Positions 1 to 6,412 of a stretch of 17,632 bases of DNA are shown piece after piece. How positions within the stretch are numbered: position 1 is the stretch's first letter; every line of letters begins with the position of its first letter. The stretch covers positions 1-17,632 of the forward strand of contig CAZJFH010000092.1 in the NCBI GenBank assembly GCA_964545205.1, read 5' to 3'. Source of the DNA: CAZJFH01 sp964545205 (lineage in GTDB: Bacteria > Pseudomonadota > Alphaproteobacteria > Rhodospirillales > Magnetospirillaceae). Below the pieces are notes generated by a model. The model worked only from the letters and a program-made list of their open reading frames with translations, was not told where the DNA came from and made no database searches. Position numbers and translations under genes: made by a program.

Positions 1-6
1 CATGCC

Positions 7-654
7 ATGACCACCTGCGGTTGGTCGCTTTTGCAGAACTTTCGGAACTCTATCATAACGAGAGACAGCCTTGCCCTTGGTCAGGGATTAATTGCGCCTG
101 CGCATGCCGAGGTTTATGCAGATATTTCCTCTATACGCAGCAGTTTTAATGCCTGCAGTACTGCAGCGCAAATCTGTCGGAAAGCAGCTTCCCATTTGCA
201 GCGAAAGCAAAGGCGCGCAATCGTATCCAGTCGTGTTGGTACGAACGTTTTCATCGGCCATGGGCGGTCAGGGTTATGGCGAGAAGTAAAGGATTTTGTA
301 CAGGATCGCCTTAGCCTGCCTTGGGACGAATTCAACCGGGTTCCCGTTGCTGGTGTCACGAATATTACTCGGCTCTCCGAAATGCTTGACGCTGCAGCAA
401 TTGCACTGTTGATCATGACAGCGGAAGATGAGAGGGCAGACGGGAAGACCCAAGCGCGAATGAACGTGGTGCATGAAGCTGGTTTATTTCAGGGCAGGCT
501 AGGATTTACCAAAGCAATTGTGTTGCTAGAAGAAGGATGTTCCGAGTTCAGCAACATACAAGGCCTGGGCCAAATTCGATTTCCACGCGGCAATATTTCT
601 GCAGCCTTCGAGGAAATTCGGCGGGTAATGGAGCGAGAGGGCTTAATACGGTAG
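7..654 (+). CDS. TIR-like (Cap12/Pycsar-effector type) protein, probable NADase; 5' end uncertain
   Basis: The protein has 215 residues from the first ATG. Residues about 79-212 read as the TIR-like domain once called 'predicted nucleotide-binding protein' and now associated with CBASS/Pycsar and STING-type TIR effectors (PF10137 type). Visible landmarks are VFIGHGRS (81-88), a WREVKDF helix (91-97), DEFNRVPVAG (107-116), RLSEMLDAA (122-130), MTAEDERADG (137-146), NVVHEAGLFQGRLGF (153-167) and EEGCSEFSNIQGL. Glu157 lies where the family carries its NAD-cleaving glutamate. The first ~78 residues are basic/helical and not recognised. No in-frame stop precedes the ATG at position 7, so the gene may start before the window. 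Base composition is near 50% GC and the codons are mixed, unlike every other gene here, which suggests horizontal acquisition. A role in antiphage defence or NAD depletion is inferred from the family; no cyclase partner is visible. Confidence 0.75.
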   Translation: MTTCGWSLLQNFRNSIITRDSLALGQGLIAPAHAEVYADISSIRSSFNACSTAAQICRKAASHLQRKQRRAIVSSRVGTNVFIGHGRSGLWREVKDFVQDRLSLPWDEFNRVPVAGVTNITRLSEMLDAAAIALLIMTAEDERADGKTQARMNVVHEAGLFQGRLGFTKAIVLLEEGCSEFSNIQGLGQIRFPRGNISAAFEEIRRVMEREGLIR

Positions 655-684
655 TGCAAAGGCACTCGACGATACGGCTCTTTT

Positions 685-828
685 TCACATCCCCACCGCC
701 GCCGCCCAGGCGGCGTATTCGGCGTAGCGCAGGAAGGTCTCGCGCATGACGCCCGAGATCGTCTGGTGGACGCGGGTCTCGGGCAGGCCGTGCCAGCGGT
801 CGAGCAGCAGCCACAACTCGCGGCAGCG
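685..828 (-). pseudogene. Truncated copy of the membrane-protein gene at 2572-2970
   Basis: Positions 696-828 match 2646-2778 with four mismatches in 133 bp (748, 770, 816, 825), and 685-694 match 2572-2581, which covers the stop codon. Relative to the intact gene about 64 bp are missing between these two blocks. Read on the minus strand, the copy encodes the equivalent of residues 65-109 of the intact protein (RELWLLLDRWHGLPETR through YAEYAAWAAA), then VGM and a TGA. Upstream the frame meets a TAG at 835-837 and there is no credible start or ribosome binding site. It is a gene relic between the AT-rich TIR gene and the tRNA. Confidence 0.85.
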
Positions 829-854
829 GCCTCGCTACTTTCGCCACCCAGGTG

Positions 855-930
855 GGGCCTGTAGCTCAATGGTCAGAGCGGGCCGCTCATAACGGCTTGG
901 TTGGGGGTTCGAGTCCCTCCGGGCCCACCA
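855..930 (+). tRNA. tRNA with CAT anticodon, probably tRNA-Ile2 (lysidine-modified CAU)
   Basis: A complete 76-nt cloverleaf is present. The acceptor pairs 855-861 with 920-926 (one G-T), the discriminator is A927 and CCA (928-930) is encoded. The D arm is GCTC/GAGC, and the anticodon stem 881-885/893-897 encloses the loop CTCATAA with anticodon CAT at 888-890. The T stem is 903-907/915-919 with loop TTCGAGT. The GGCTTGGTTG stretch after the anticodon loop resembles the corresponding part of bacterial tRNA-Ile2 (CAU), and the sequence lacks initiator features, so isoleucine identity through TilS modification is preferred over elongator Met. The 3' half overlaps the antisense end of the histidine kinase gene. 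Confidence 0.93.
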
Positions 931-2408
931 TCCTCGTCCGCCACCGGCACCGCCACCGAGAACACCGATCCCTTGCCCTCGACCGAGCGCAGGTCGACGG
1001 CGTGGCCGAGCAGTTTCGCCGTCTTGGCGACCACCGACAGGCCGAGGCCGAGGCCCTTGGTCCGGTCGCGCTCGCTGTTGCCCACCTGGTAGAATTCGTC
1101 GAACACGTAGGGCAGGTCCGAGGCGGCGATGCCGATGCCGGTGTCCCAGACCTGGATCAGCACCTGCCGGCCGCGGCGGCGGCAGCCGACCAGCAGGCCG
1201 CCGCGACGGGTGTAGCGGATGCCGTTGTGCAGCAGGTTGCGCAGCATGCGCACCAGCATCTCGGGGTCGCTGACCACCGTGTGGCCGCAGCCGGCCCGGC
1301 GCAGCCGCAGGCCCTTGGCCTGCGCCTGCGGCGCGCATTCGGCGACCAGCCTGTCGAGCACGGGGTCGATCGGAAACGCCCGCACGTCGAGCTTGACCAT
1401 GCCGACCTCGAGCAGCGAGACGTCGAGCAGCGCCGACAGCAGGCTCTCGCCGGCCCGCATCGCCTCGTCCAGCTTGGCGTAGATCGGCCGCGCCGGCGGC
1501 GGGATCGCGCCGCCCAGCGCCTCGAACAGCAGGCGCATGGCCTGGAACGGCTGGCGGAGGTCGTGGCTCGCCGCCGCCAGGAAGCGCGACTTGCCGTGGT
1601 CCGCCCGCTCCGCCTCGTCGCGCGCGGCCTGCAGCCGATCCTCGAACAGCTTGCGCTCGGTGACGTCGCGCGACACCGCGAGCAGGCGCTCGGCCGCGCC
1701 CTGGGCGTTCGGGATCGGCGTCACGATGACGTCCCACCATTTCGGGCTGCCGCTGCCGGTGGGGCAGCAGGCCTGGAACTGCCCGGTGCCGCCGTCGCGG
1801 GCGACGGCGATCGCCTGGCGCACGGCCTCGCGGTCGCACTCCTGCCAGAAATCGATCCAGCAGGTGTTCAGCACCGTCCCGAGATCGTCGATTTCCAGCA
1901 GCCGCTGGCCGCCGTCGCTCATCGACAGCAGCGTGCCGTTCAGGTCGAGGACCTTGATGCAGTCGGCGCTGCTGGCGATGACGCGCTTCAGGAACACCTC
2001 GCGCTCGCGCAACGCGGCCTCGGCCTCGCGCCGCCCGCTGATGTCCCTGACGAAGACGAACAGGCGGTTGCCGTCGCGGCGGCTGCGGCTGGCCGCCACC
2101 TCGACCGGCCACTCGCGGCCGTCCTTGGCCCGGTGCACGCTCTCGAAGCGGTCGTAGCCGTCACGGAACACCTTGCCGACATGGGCCGCCGTCTCGGCCG
2201 GGCTCTCCTTGGCCTCGAGCTCGGCGATGGTCATGGTCAGCAGTTCGCCGCGGCTGTATCCGGAACAGCGGACATAGGCGTCGTTCACTTCCAAGATGCG
2301 TCCGGCGCCGTCGACGATCCAGAAGCCGTCCATCGAGGTCTCGATGGCCTCGGTGAGGACGCCCTGGTATTCGGAATCCGGGAGAAACCGGACCGTCGGC
2401 TGATGCAT
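873..2408 (-). CDS. Soluble PAS-PAS sensor histidine kinase
   Basis: The 511-aa protein has no membrane segment, so it should sense inside the cytoplasm. PAS 1 spans about 17-126 and PAS 2 about 139-255, followed by a DHp helix with the H box ASHDLRQP (phosphoacceptor His282). The ATPase motifs are the N box LRNLLHNGIRYT (389-400), G1 DTGIGI (422-427), F box VFDEFY (435-440) and G2 GLGLGL (452-457). The ATG at 2408 is chosen because the 43 further upstream in-frame residues are low-complexity and unlike a PAS start. The kinase core ends near residue 490 (FSVAVPVA); residues 493-511 are encoded by the reverse complement of the tRNA and the stop lies in its D loop. No response regulator is in the window. 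Its position beside an acetate-type symporter suggests, by analogy only, control of carbon uptake. Confidence 0.88.
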   Translation of the reverse strand: MHQPTVRFLPDSEYQGVLTEAIETSMDGFWIVDGAGRILEVNDAYVRCSGYSRGELLTMTIAELEAKESPAETAAHVGKVFRDGYDRFESVHRAKDGREWPVEVAASRSRRDGNRLFVFVRDISGRREAEAALREREVFLKRVIASSADCIKVLDLNGTLLSMSDGGQRLLEIDDLGTVLNTCWIDFWQECDREAVRQAIAVARDGGTGQFQACCPTGSGSPKWWDVIVTPIPNAQGAAERLLAVSRDVTERKLFEDRLQAARDEAERADHGKSRFLAAASHDLRQPFQAMRLLFEALGGAIPPPARPIYAKLDEAMRAGESLLSALLDVSLLEVGMVKLDVRAFPIDPVLDRLVAECAPQAQAKGLRLRRAGCGHTVVSDPEMLVRMLRNLLHNGIRYTRRGGLLVGCRRRGRQVLIQVWDTGIGIAASDLPYVFDEFYQVGNSERDRTKGLGLGLSVVAKTAKLLGHAVDLRSVEGKGSVFSVAVPVADEDGGPGGTRTPNQAVMSGPL

Positions 2409-2490
2409 CCTGGGGCTTTCGTGGTGCCGGCGGCGAAGGGCATGCCGGCGGGTTCCGTCCCGGCAGGATAGGCCGCGGGTCGCCACGCGC

Positions 2491-2518
2491 AAGTTTGCAT
2501 TCGTATAACAAACGTTTG
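2491..2518 (-). promoter_or_regulatory. Candidate promoter/operator region of the histidine kinase gene
   Basis: This is an AT-rich island in otherwise very GC-rich DNA, 85-110 bp upstream of the kinase start. It contains a perfect palindrome CAAACGTTTG (2509-2518), a TTATAC-like element on the minus strand and a further CAAACTTG half-match (2491-2497). The palindrome could be an operator. No convincing -35 hexamer at normal spacing was found, so the promoter call rests mostly on composition. Confidence 0.3.
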
Positions 2519-2571
2519 AGGCGAATTCCGCTCCCAACGCGCGTGGACCACGCGGTCCAGGGCGGGCGGCG

Positions 2572-2970
2572 TCACATCCCCGGCGCCGTCACCCCGCCGC
2601 CCAGGCTCTTCCACAGCGCCGCCGCGAAGGTGGTCAGCCACAGCGCCGCCGCCGCCCAGGCGGCGTATTCGGCGTAGCGCAGGAAGGTCTCGCGCATCAC
2701 GCCCGAGATCGTCTGGTGGGCGCGGGTCTCGGGCAGGCCGTGCCAGCGGTCGAGCAGCAGCCACAGCTCGCGGCGGCGATAGTCCTTGCGCGGCGCCCGC
2801 CAGGCGCAGTGCAGCAGCACGGCGCTGGTCAGCGAGGTCAGGATCGCCGCCGAGCGCACGGCCAGCACCAGGTCCTGGCTCAGGCCCATGAACACGGTGA
2901 AGATCGCCAGCAGCGCGAAGCCCACGGCGCGTTTGACGGACAGTTCGGCGTAGTAGCGGATGCGATCCAT
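2572..2970 (-). CDS. Small integral membrane protein of unknown function (132 aa)
   Basis: Not recognised. Hydrophobic stretches at about 15-33, 36-55 and 102-122 suggest three membrane helices. A basic, tryptophan-containing loop at 57-100 (RAPRKDYRRRELWLLLDRW, then TISGVMRETFLRYA) separates the second and third. It lies downstream of the yggT-like gene in the same direction with a 46-bp gap, and could be co-transcribed with it. A damaged copy of its 3' part sits at 685-828. The coding bias (high GC at third positions) fits the neighbours, so it is a real gene. Confidence 0.7.
   Translation of the reverse strand: MDRIRYYAELSVKRAVGFALLAIFTVFMGLSQDLVLAVRSAAILTSLTSAVLLHCAWRAPRKDYRRRELWLLLDRWHGLPETRAHQTISGVMRETFLRYAEYAAWAAAALWLTTFAAALWKSLGGGVTAPGM
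2646..2778. repeat. Direct repeat partner of 696-828
   Basis: A 133-bp segment inside the membrane-protein gene is repeated in the same orientation 1,950 bp to the left with four mismatches (about 97% identity). The two copies bracket the tRNA and the histidine kinase, so recombination between them would delete or duplicate that interval. Confidence 0.93.
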
Positions 2971-3016
2971 CGGTCCTGTTCACTTGGTCGCGCCGCCCGG
3001 CGGCGCCCATTCTCCT

Positions 3017-3343
3017 TCAGCCGAGCCCGGCCCCTCCCTCCAGGCGCGGCGCCGTTCCCTGGGCATACATCGCCAGGAATAGCACCACCCGAAGAACGTA
3101 GAGGTGGAACGCCGCCGCCAGCGGCCGGAACGCGCCGGCGACGTAGCCGGGGATCAGCCAGTCGGCGGCGCGCAGCACCGGGTCGGTGAGGCGGACGAAG
3201 AAGCGCCAGATGTAGTTGGTCGAATCGGGCGGCACCAGAAGGCCGAGCAGGAAGCGGCCGAGCAGGGTGTAGACCAGGACCGCCAGCAGGTAGTTGGGGA
3301 TGTGGAAGTACCAGTAATCCCAGAAGAAACTCTCGGGCGCCAT
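3017..3343 (-). CDS. YggT family membrane protein
   Basis: The 108-aa protein has two membrane helices (about 14-36 and 74-95). Between them lies the segment NYIWRFFVRLTDPVLRAADWLIPGY, which resembles the YggT family pattern of a first helix, a 'TDP-LR--R--IP' loop and a second helix. The family's role is not well defined; osmotic or envelope functions have been suggested. The start follows a GGGGGAG ribosome site right after the terminator of the symporter gene, so expression would need its own promoter or read-through. Assignment is by pattern only. Confidence 0.65.
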   Translation of the reverse strand: MAPESFFWDYWYFHIPNYLLAVLVYTLLGRFLLGLLVPPDSTNYIWRFFVRLTDPVLRAADWLIPGYVAGAFRPLAAAFHLYVLRVVLFLAMYAQGTAPRLEGGAGLG

Positions 3344-3354
3344 GCTCCCCCCGG

Positions 3355-3394
3355 AAAAAAGACGGGCGGGGCGGCCGCCAGGCCTCCCCGCCCG
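3355..3394 (-). terminator. Rho-independent terminator of the DUF4212-symporter operon
   Basis: On the minus strand, the 9-bp GC stem CGGGCGGGG / CCCCGCCCG (3386-3394 with 3363-3371, 14-nt loop that can pair further) is followed by TC and six Ts (3360-3355). It lies 13 bp after the symporter stop and ends just before the ribosome site of the YggT-like gene. Confidence 0.88.
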
Positions 3395-3407
3395 GAACGC
3401 GAAACGA

Positions 3408-5210
3408 CTACTCCGCCTTCCTGGCGCCGCCGGCCAGGACGACCTCGCCGCGCGGCACGCGGATCGAGTCGATGAACTCCTGCATCTCGCGCGACGGCTC
3501 CTTGGTCATCAGGCTGACGACGTAGGTGACCAGGAACGCCACCGGGATGCCGAACAGGCCGCAGGAGATGTTCTTGACCCCGAACCACAGCGGCATGCCG
3601 AAGTACTGGGTGCCGATCAGGTAGAACAGGCAGATGCCCCAGCCGGCGGCGATGCCGGCGACGGCGCCGATGTCGGTGGTGCGCTTCCACCAGATGCCCA
3701 TCACCAGCGCCGGGAACAGGCCCGAGGCCGCCAGCGAGAACGCCCAGGCCACCATCGACAGGATGCCGGCCGGCTTGGTCGAGGCCACGTACGCGGCGAC
3801 GACCGCGACGCAGACCAGCAGGACGCGGGCGACGATCAGCCGGCGCTTGGCGTCGGCGTTGGGGTCGATCATGCGGTAGTAGACGTCGTGCGACAGCGCG
3901 TTGGCGATGGCCAGCAGCAGCCCGTCCGCCGTCGACAGCGCGGCGGCGAGGCCGCCGGCGGCGACCAGGCCGGCGACGACGTAGGGCAGACCGGCGATCT
4001 CCGGCGTCGCCAGCACGATGGCGTCGTTGTTGATCTTGAACTCCGTCACCTGCAGGATGCCGTCGGCGTTGCCGACGACGCCCTTGCACATGGCGAAGAT
4101 CTCGGCGGCGTTCGGCGCGTCGCAGGCGCCGACCAGCCCGACCTGGCCCCACAGCGCCACCCAGGCCGGCAGGTTGGCGACCTGCTGGCCGATGACGTTC
4201 TGATAGACCTCCAGCTTGGCGAAGGCGGCGTAGGCCGGCGCCGTGAAGTACAGCAGGAAGATGAACAGCAGCGACCAGCCGACGCTCATCCGCGCGTCGC
4301 GCACGCTGGGCGTGGTGAAGAAGCGCATCAGCACGTGCGGCAGCGCCGCGGTGCCCAGCATCAGGCAGAAGATCAGCGCGAAGAAGTTGAGCGGATCGTA
4401 GTTGGTGAACGGCAGCATGTGGTGCTGCGTGATGCCCAGCTGGGTCTCCAGCTCGGTGATCTGCTGCAGCGCCTGGCCGTACATGATCTGCGGGATCGGC
4501 ACGCCGGTCACCTGCGCCGACATGATCACCACCGGCAGCAGGTAGGCGATGATCAGGATGATGTACTGGGCGACCTGCGTCCAGGTCACCGCCTTCGTGC
4601 CGCCGAGCATCGAGCACACCAGGATGCCCGCCAGACCCGCGAACACCGCCCATTCGAAGGCAATGCCGAGGAACTGCGAGGCGATGATGCCCGAGGCATA
4701 GACCTGCGCGGTAATATAGGTGAAGGAGCAGCTGAACAGCACGATGATGCCGACCAGACGCGCGGCATTGCCGTTGTAGCGGGTGCCGAGGAAGTCGGGC
4801 ACCGTGTAGGCGCCGAACTTGCGCAGGTACGGGGCCAGAAGCACCGCCACCAGCACGTAGCCGCCGGTCCAGCCGAGCACGAAGGCGAGGCCGTCGTAGC
4901 CCAGCGCGTACAGCGTGCCGGCCATGCCGATGAACGAGGCGGCGCTCATCCAGTCGGCGCCGGTCGCCATGCCGTTGTAGAAGGCCGGCACGCGGCGGCC
5001 GGCGACGTAGTATTCCGAGACCTGCGCCGTGCGCGACAGGATGCCGATCATGGCGTAGACGCCGATCGTCAGGAAGACGAAGGCGTAGCCGATGAACTTG
5101 TTGGGAACTCCGAGCTGCTCGAGGATGGCGAGCAGGATGGTGAAGCTGATGAACCCGCCGGTGTAGATCGCGTAGACCTTGCCGAGGTTCTGGGTGAAAT
5201 CGCCTTTCAT
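3408..5210 (-). CDS. actP: VC_2705-type sodium:solute symporter (acetate/short-chain carboxylate permease)
   Basis: The 600-aa polytopic protein of the SSS family has about 13 hydrophobic helices. The family signature is clear: SEYYVAGRRVPAFYNGMATG (65-84) then ADWMSAASFIGMAG (85-98), the region that helps form the Na+ site in the LeuT-like fold. It most resembles the VC_2705/ActP subgroup, which takes up acetate and related monocarboxylates with Na+ or H+; the substrate here is inferred. The hydrophilic loop at about 220-260 (ITELETQLGI) and the cysteine-containing loop CDAPNAAEIFAMCKG are typical of this subgroup. It starts 13 bp after the DUF4212 gene, with a GAGGGGG ribosome site, so the two form one operon ended by the terminator at 3355-3394. 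The symbol actP is used for the subfamily, not as proof of substrate. Confidence 0.9.
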   Translation of the reverse strand: MKGDFTQNLGKVYAIYTGGFISFTILLAILEQLGVPNKFIGYAFVFLTIGVYAMIGILSRTAQVSEYYVAGRRVPAFYNGMATGADWMSAASFIGMAGTLYALGYDGLAFVLGWTGGYVLVAVLLAPYLRKFGAYTVPDFLGTRYNGNAARLVGIIVLFSCSFTYITAQVYASGIIASQFLGIAFEWAVFAGLAGILVCSMLGGTKAVTWTQVAQYIILIIAYLLPVVIMSAQVTGVPIPQIMYGQALQQITELETQLGITQHHMLPFTNYDPLNFFALIFCLMLGTAALPHVLMRFFTTPSVRDARMSVGWSLLFIFLLYFTAPAYAAFAKLEVYQNVIGQQVANLPAWVALWGQVGLVGACDAPNAAEIFAMCKGVVGNADGILQVTEFKINNDAIVLATPEIAGLPYVVAGLVAAGGLAAALSTADGLLLAIANALSHDVYYRMIDPNADAKRRLIVARVLLVCVAVVAAYVASTKPAGILSMVAWAFSLAASGLFPALVMGIWWKRTTDIGAVAGIAAGWGICLFYLIGTQYFGMPLWFGVKNISCGLFGIPVAFLVTYVVSLMTKEPSREMQEFIDSIRVPRGEVVLAGGARKAE

Positions 5211-5223
5211 CGCCGTCGCCCCC

Positions 5224-5493
5224 TCAGTCCTCGGACACGCCGTATTCTTCGTCGATGCGGTTCTGGCGCATGGCGTACCAGAAGATCACGATGACGAAGA
5301 CGATCAGCGAGCCCTGCGCGGCCATGTAGAAGCCGAGCGGGAATCCGAATATCACCACGTTGTTCAGCGCGCCCACGAAGAAGTGGATGCCGAAGCTGAA
5401 CACGAACCAGATGGCCAGGACGGTCCACATGAGTCCCGACGTTCGACCCCAATATTCCTGCGCCTTCTCTGGCGTCAGCGAAGTTCTTGCCAT
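5224..5493 (-). CDS. DUF4212 small membrane subunit of the symporter
   Basis: This 89-aa protein has two membrane helices (about 23-45 and 52-73) and the family's ending FWYAMRQNRIDEEYGVSED. DUF4212 proteins are found directly upstream of VC_2705-type symporters and are thought to act as their partner subunit, as YjcH does for ActP in E. coli. The ATG at 5493 is preceded by AGAAGGAGA at good distance; the in-frame extension to 5673 is leader sequence. The symporter gene follows after 13 bp. Confidence 0.9.
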   Translation of the reverse strand: MARTSLTPEKAQEYWGRTSGLMWTVLAIWFVFSFGIHFFVGALNNVVIFGFPLGFYMAAQGSLIVFVIVIFWYAMRQNRIDEEYGVSED

Positions 5494-5537
5494 TTGAAAC
5501 GTCTCCTTCTCGATCACGCATTGCCAACGGCATCCGG

Positions 5538-5554
5538 GCGCCATTTTTCGGCGC
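5538..5554 (-). promoter_or_regulatory. Hairpin in the leader of the DUF4212-symporter mRNA
   Basis: GCGCC (5538-5542) pairs with GGCGC (5550-5554) around a 7-nt A/T-rich loop, about 45 nt upstream of the start codon. On the minus strand no U-tract directly follows, so it is not a terminator. Function unknown. Confidence 0.35.
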
Positions 5555-5595
5555 TTCTGCGGTGTTTTCGTGATGTCAGGGACGGCGAAAGGCCC

Positions 5596-5610
5596 TGGGT
5601 CGACGACCCA
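5596..5610. promoter_or_regulatory. 15-bp palindrome TGGGTCG-A-CGACCCA, possible operator
   Basis: A perfect 7-bp inverted repeat around one base lies in the transcribed leader about 50 bp downstream of the predicted promoter. This is a position where a repressor could block the DUF4212-symporter operon, or the leader RNA could fold. No regulator is identified. Confidence 0.4.
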
Positions 5611-5663
5611 AAGCCCGATGAACGATCCTCCCTGAACCACTTCTTTGTTTTTTTCCGTTTCAA

Positions 5664-5692
5664 TTGATAGCATTCGGCAGGGTGGATAACAA
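5664..5692 (-). promoter_or_regulatory. Candidate sigma-70 promoter for DUF4212-symporter
   Basis: On the minus strand, TTGTTA (5692-5687) and TATCAA (5669-5664) are separated by exactly 17 bp, in one of the few AT-rich stretches of the region. The leader to the DUF4212 start would be about 160 nt. The weak match to consensus at both hexamers fits an activator-dependent promoter. Confidence 0.5.
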
Positions 5693-5705
5693 GCGGGTGC
5701 ATTGC

Positions 5706-5719
5706 CTACCCCCTGGTAG
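5706..5719. promoter_or_regulatory. CTACC-CCCT-GGTAG palindrome, candidate activator site
   Basis: Perfect 5-bp arms surround a 4-bp spacer. The centre lies about 55 bp upstream of the start point expected from the promoter at 5664-5692, the usual place for a class I activator. NarL/LuxR-type response regulators bind short TAC-containing inverted repeats of this kind, and such regulators control acetate-uptake genes in other bacteria; the link is inference. The site also sits about 45 bp upstream of the + strand gene at 5765 and could serve both directions. Confidence 0.5.
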
Positions 5720-5764
5720 TGCCAAGTACCTCGCCGTTCGGGCTAAATAAAAGGAAGGAGTCGC

Positions 5765-6412
5765 ATGCCGGGACCAGGCACACGGATGTTTCGCGCCTTC
5801 GCCGACTGGGTCCGGCCGCCGCCGATCCGCAGCGCCCCGGCCCTGCACGCCGCCGTCGAGCGGGCGGCGGCGCGGGTCACGGTCCAGGGCACCGTCAACT
5901 ATTGCCGCGTCAAGGCCGCCGGCAACGCCAAGAAGCTGTTCGGCGAGGCGGCGTTCCAAGACGCGCTGCACGTCTGCCGCTGGGAGGCCTACGCCGCCGT
6001 GCTGGCCGACGCCCTGCGCGTCGCCGAGGCCTATCTGCGCCCGGCCGGCGACCCCGAGCTCGCCGCGCGCATCGCCGCCGGCATGAGCGCCTTCTACGCC
6101 GCCAGCCTGGCCGTGCAGCCGCGGCCGCAGCCCAACGGCGCCGAGGGCTGGGCGCCGCTGGTCGCCGAGTTCGAGGCGGCGCTGGCCCGCGCCCGCATGG
6201 CGCCGCCGGCCGCGGCGGCCGAGATCGCCACCGGCTCGGGCAACCGCATGTTCGACCTGCTGCCGATCCACAAGAGCCTGCGCCGCGAGGACCGCGAGGT
6301 GCTGGTCAACCAGGTCCGCTTCGGGCTGGTCACCCTGCGCCAGGATCTCGAGCGCCGGGTCGACCGCGACGCGGTGCGCGCCGACTACGCGGACGCGGCG
6401 GGCCGGCCGTGA
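5765..6412 (+). CDS. Conserved-looking hypothetical protein (215 aa)
   Basis: Not recognised. The protein is alanine/arginine rich and mostly helical, with no signal peptide or membrane segment. Distinctive pieces are TVQGTVNYCRVKAAGNAKKLFGEAAFQDAL (about residues 39-68, holding the only central cysteine), WEAYAAVLADALRVAEAYL, and near the end FDLLPIHKSLRREDREVLVNQVRFGL. A strong AAGGAAGGAG ribosome site lies directly before the ATG. The stop overlaps the GTG of the exonuclease gene (GTGA), so it is the first gene of a translationally coupled operon with the exonuclease and the CBS-DUF294 gene. Confidence 0.75.
   Translation: MPGPGTRMFRAFADWVRPPPIRSAPALHAAVERAAARVTVQGTVNYCRVKAAGNAKKLFGEAAFQDALHVCRWEAYAAVLADALRVAEAYLRPAGDPELAARIAAGMSAFYAASLAVQPRPQPNGAEGWAPLVAEFEAALARARMAPPAAAAEIATGSGNRMFDLLPIHKSLRREDREVLVNQVRFGLVTLRQDLERRVDRDAVRADYADAAGRP

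Noticed and set aside
655..684. Promoter or attachment site between the TIR gene and the gene relic
   Set aside because: Only 30 bp, with no repeat matching the tRNA 3' end and no clear hexamers.
835..2112. Long minus-strand frame ending with WARRDSNPQPSRYERPAL-type sequence
   Set aside because: That ending is the well-known antisense translation of this tRNA type, and the body is an Arg/Ala/Pro-rich shadow of the kinase gene.
852..2471. 539-codon + strand open frame over the histidine kinase
   Set aside because: Low-complexity antisense frame produced by high GC at third positions; the minus frame has all kinase motifs.
3342..5294. 650-codon + strand open frame over the symporter
   Set aside because: Antisense shadow rich in Arg/Asp/Gln/His with no domain; the minus frame is a clear membrane transporter.
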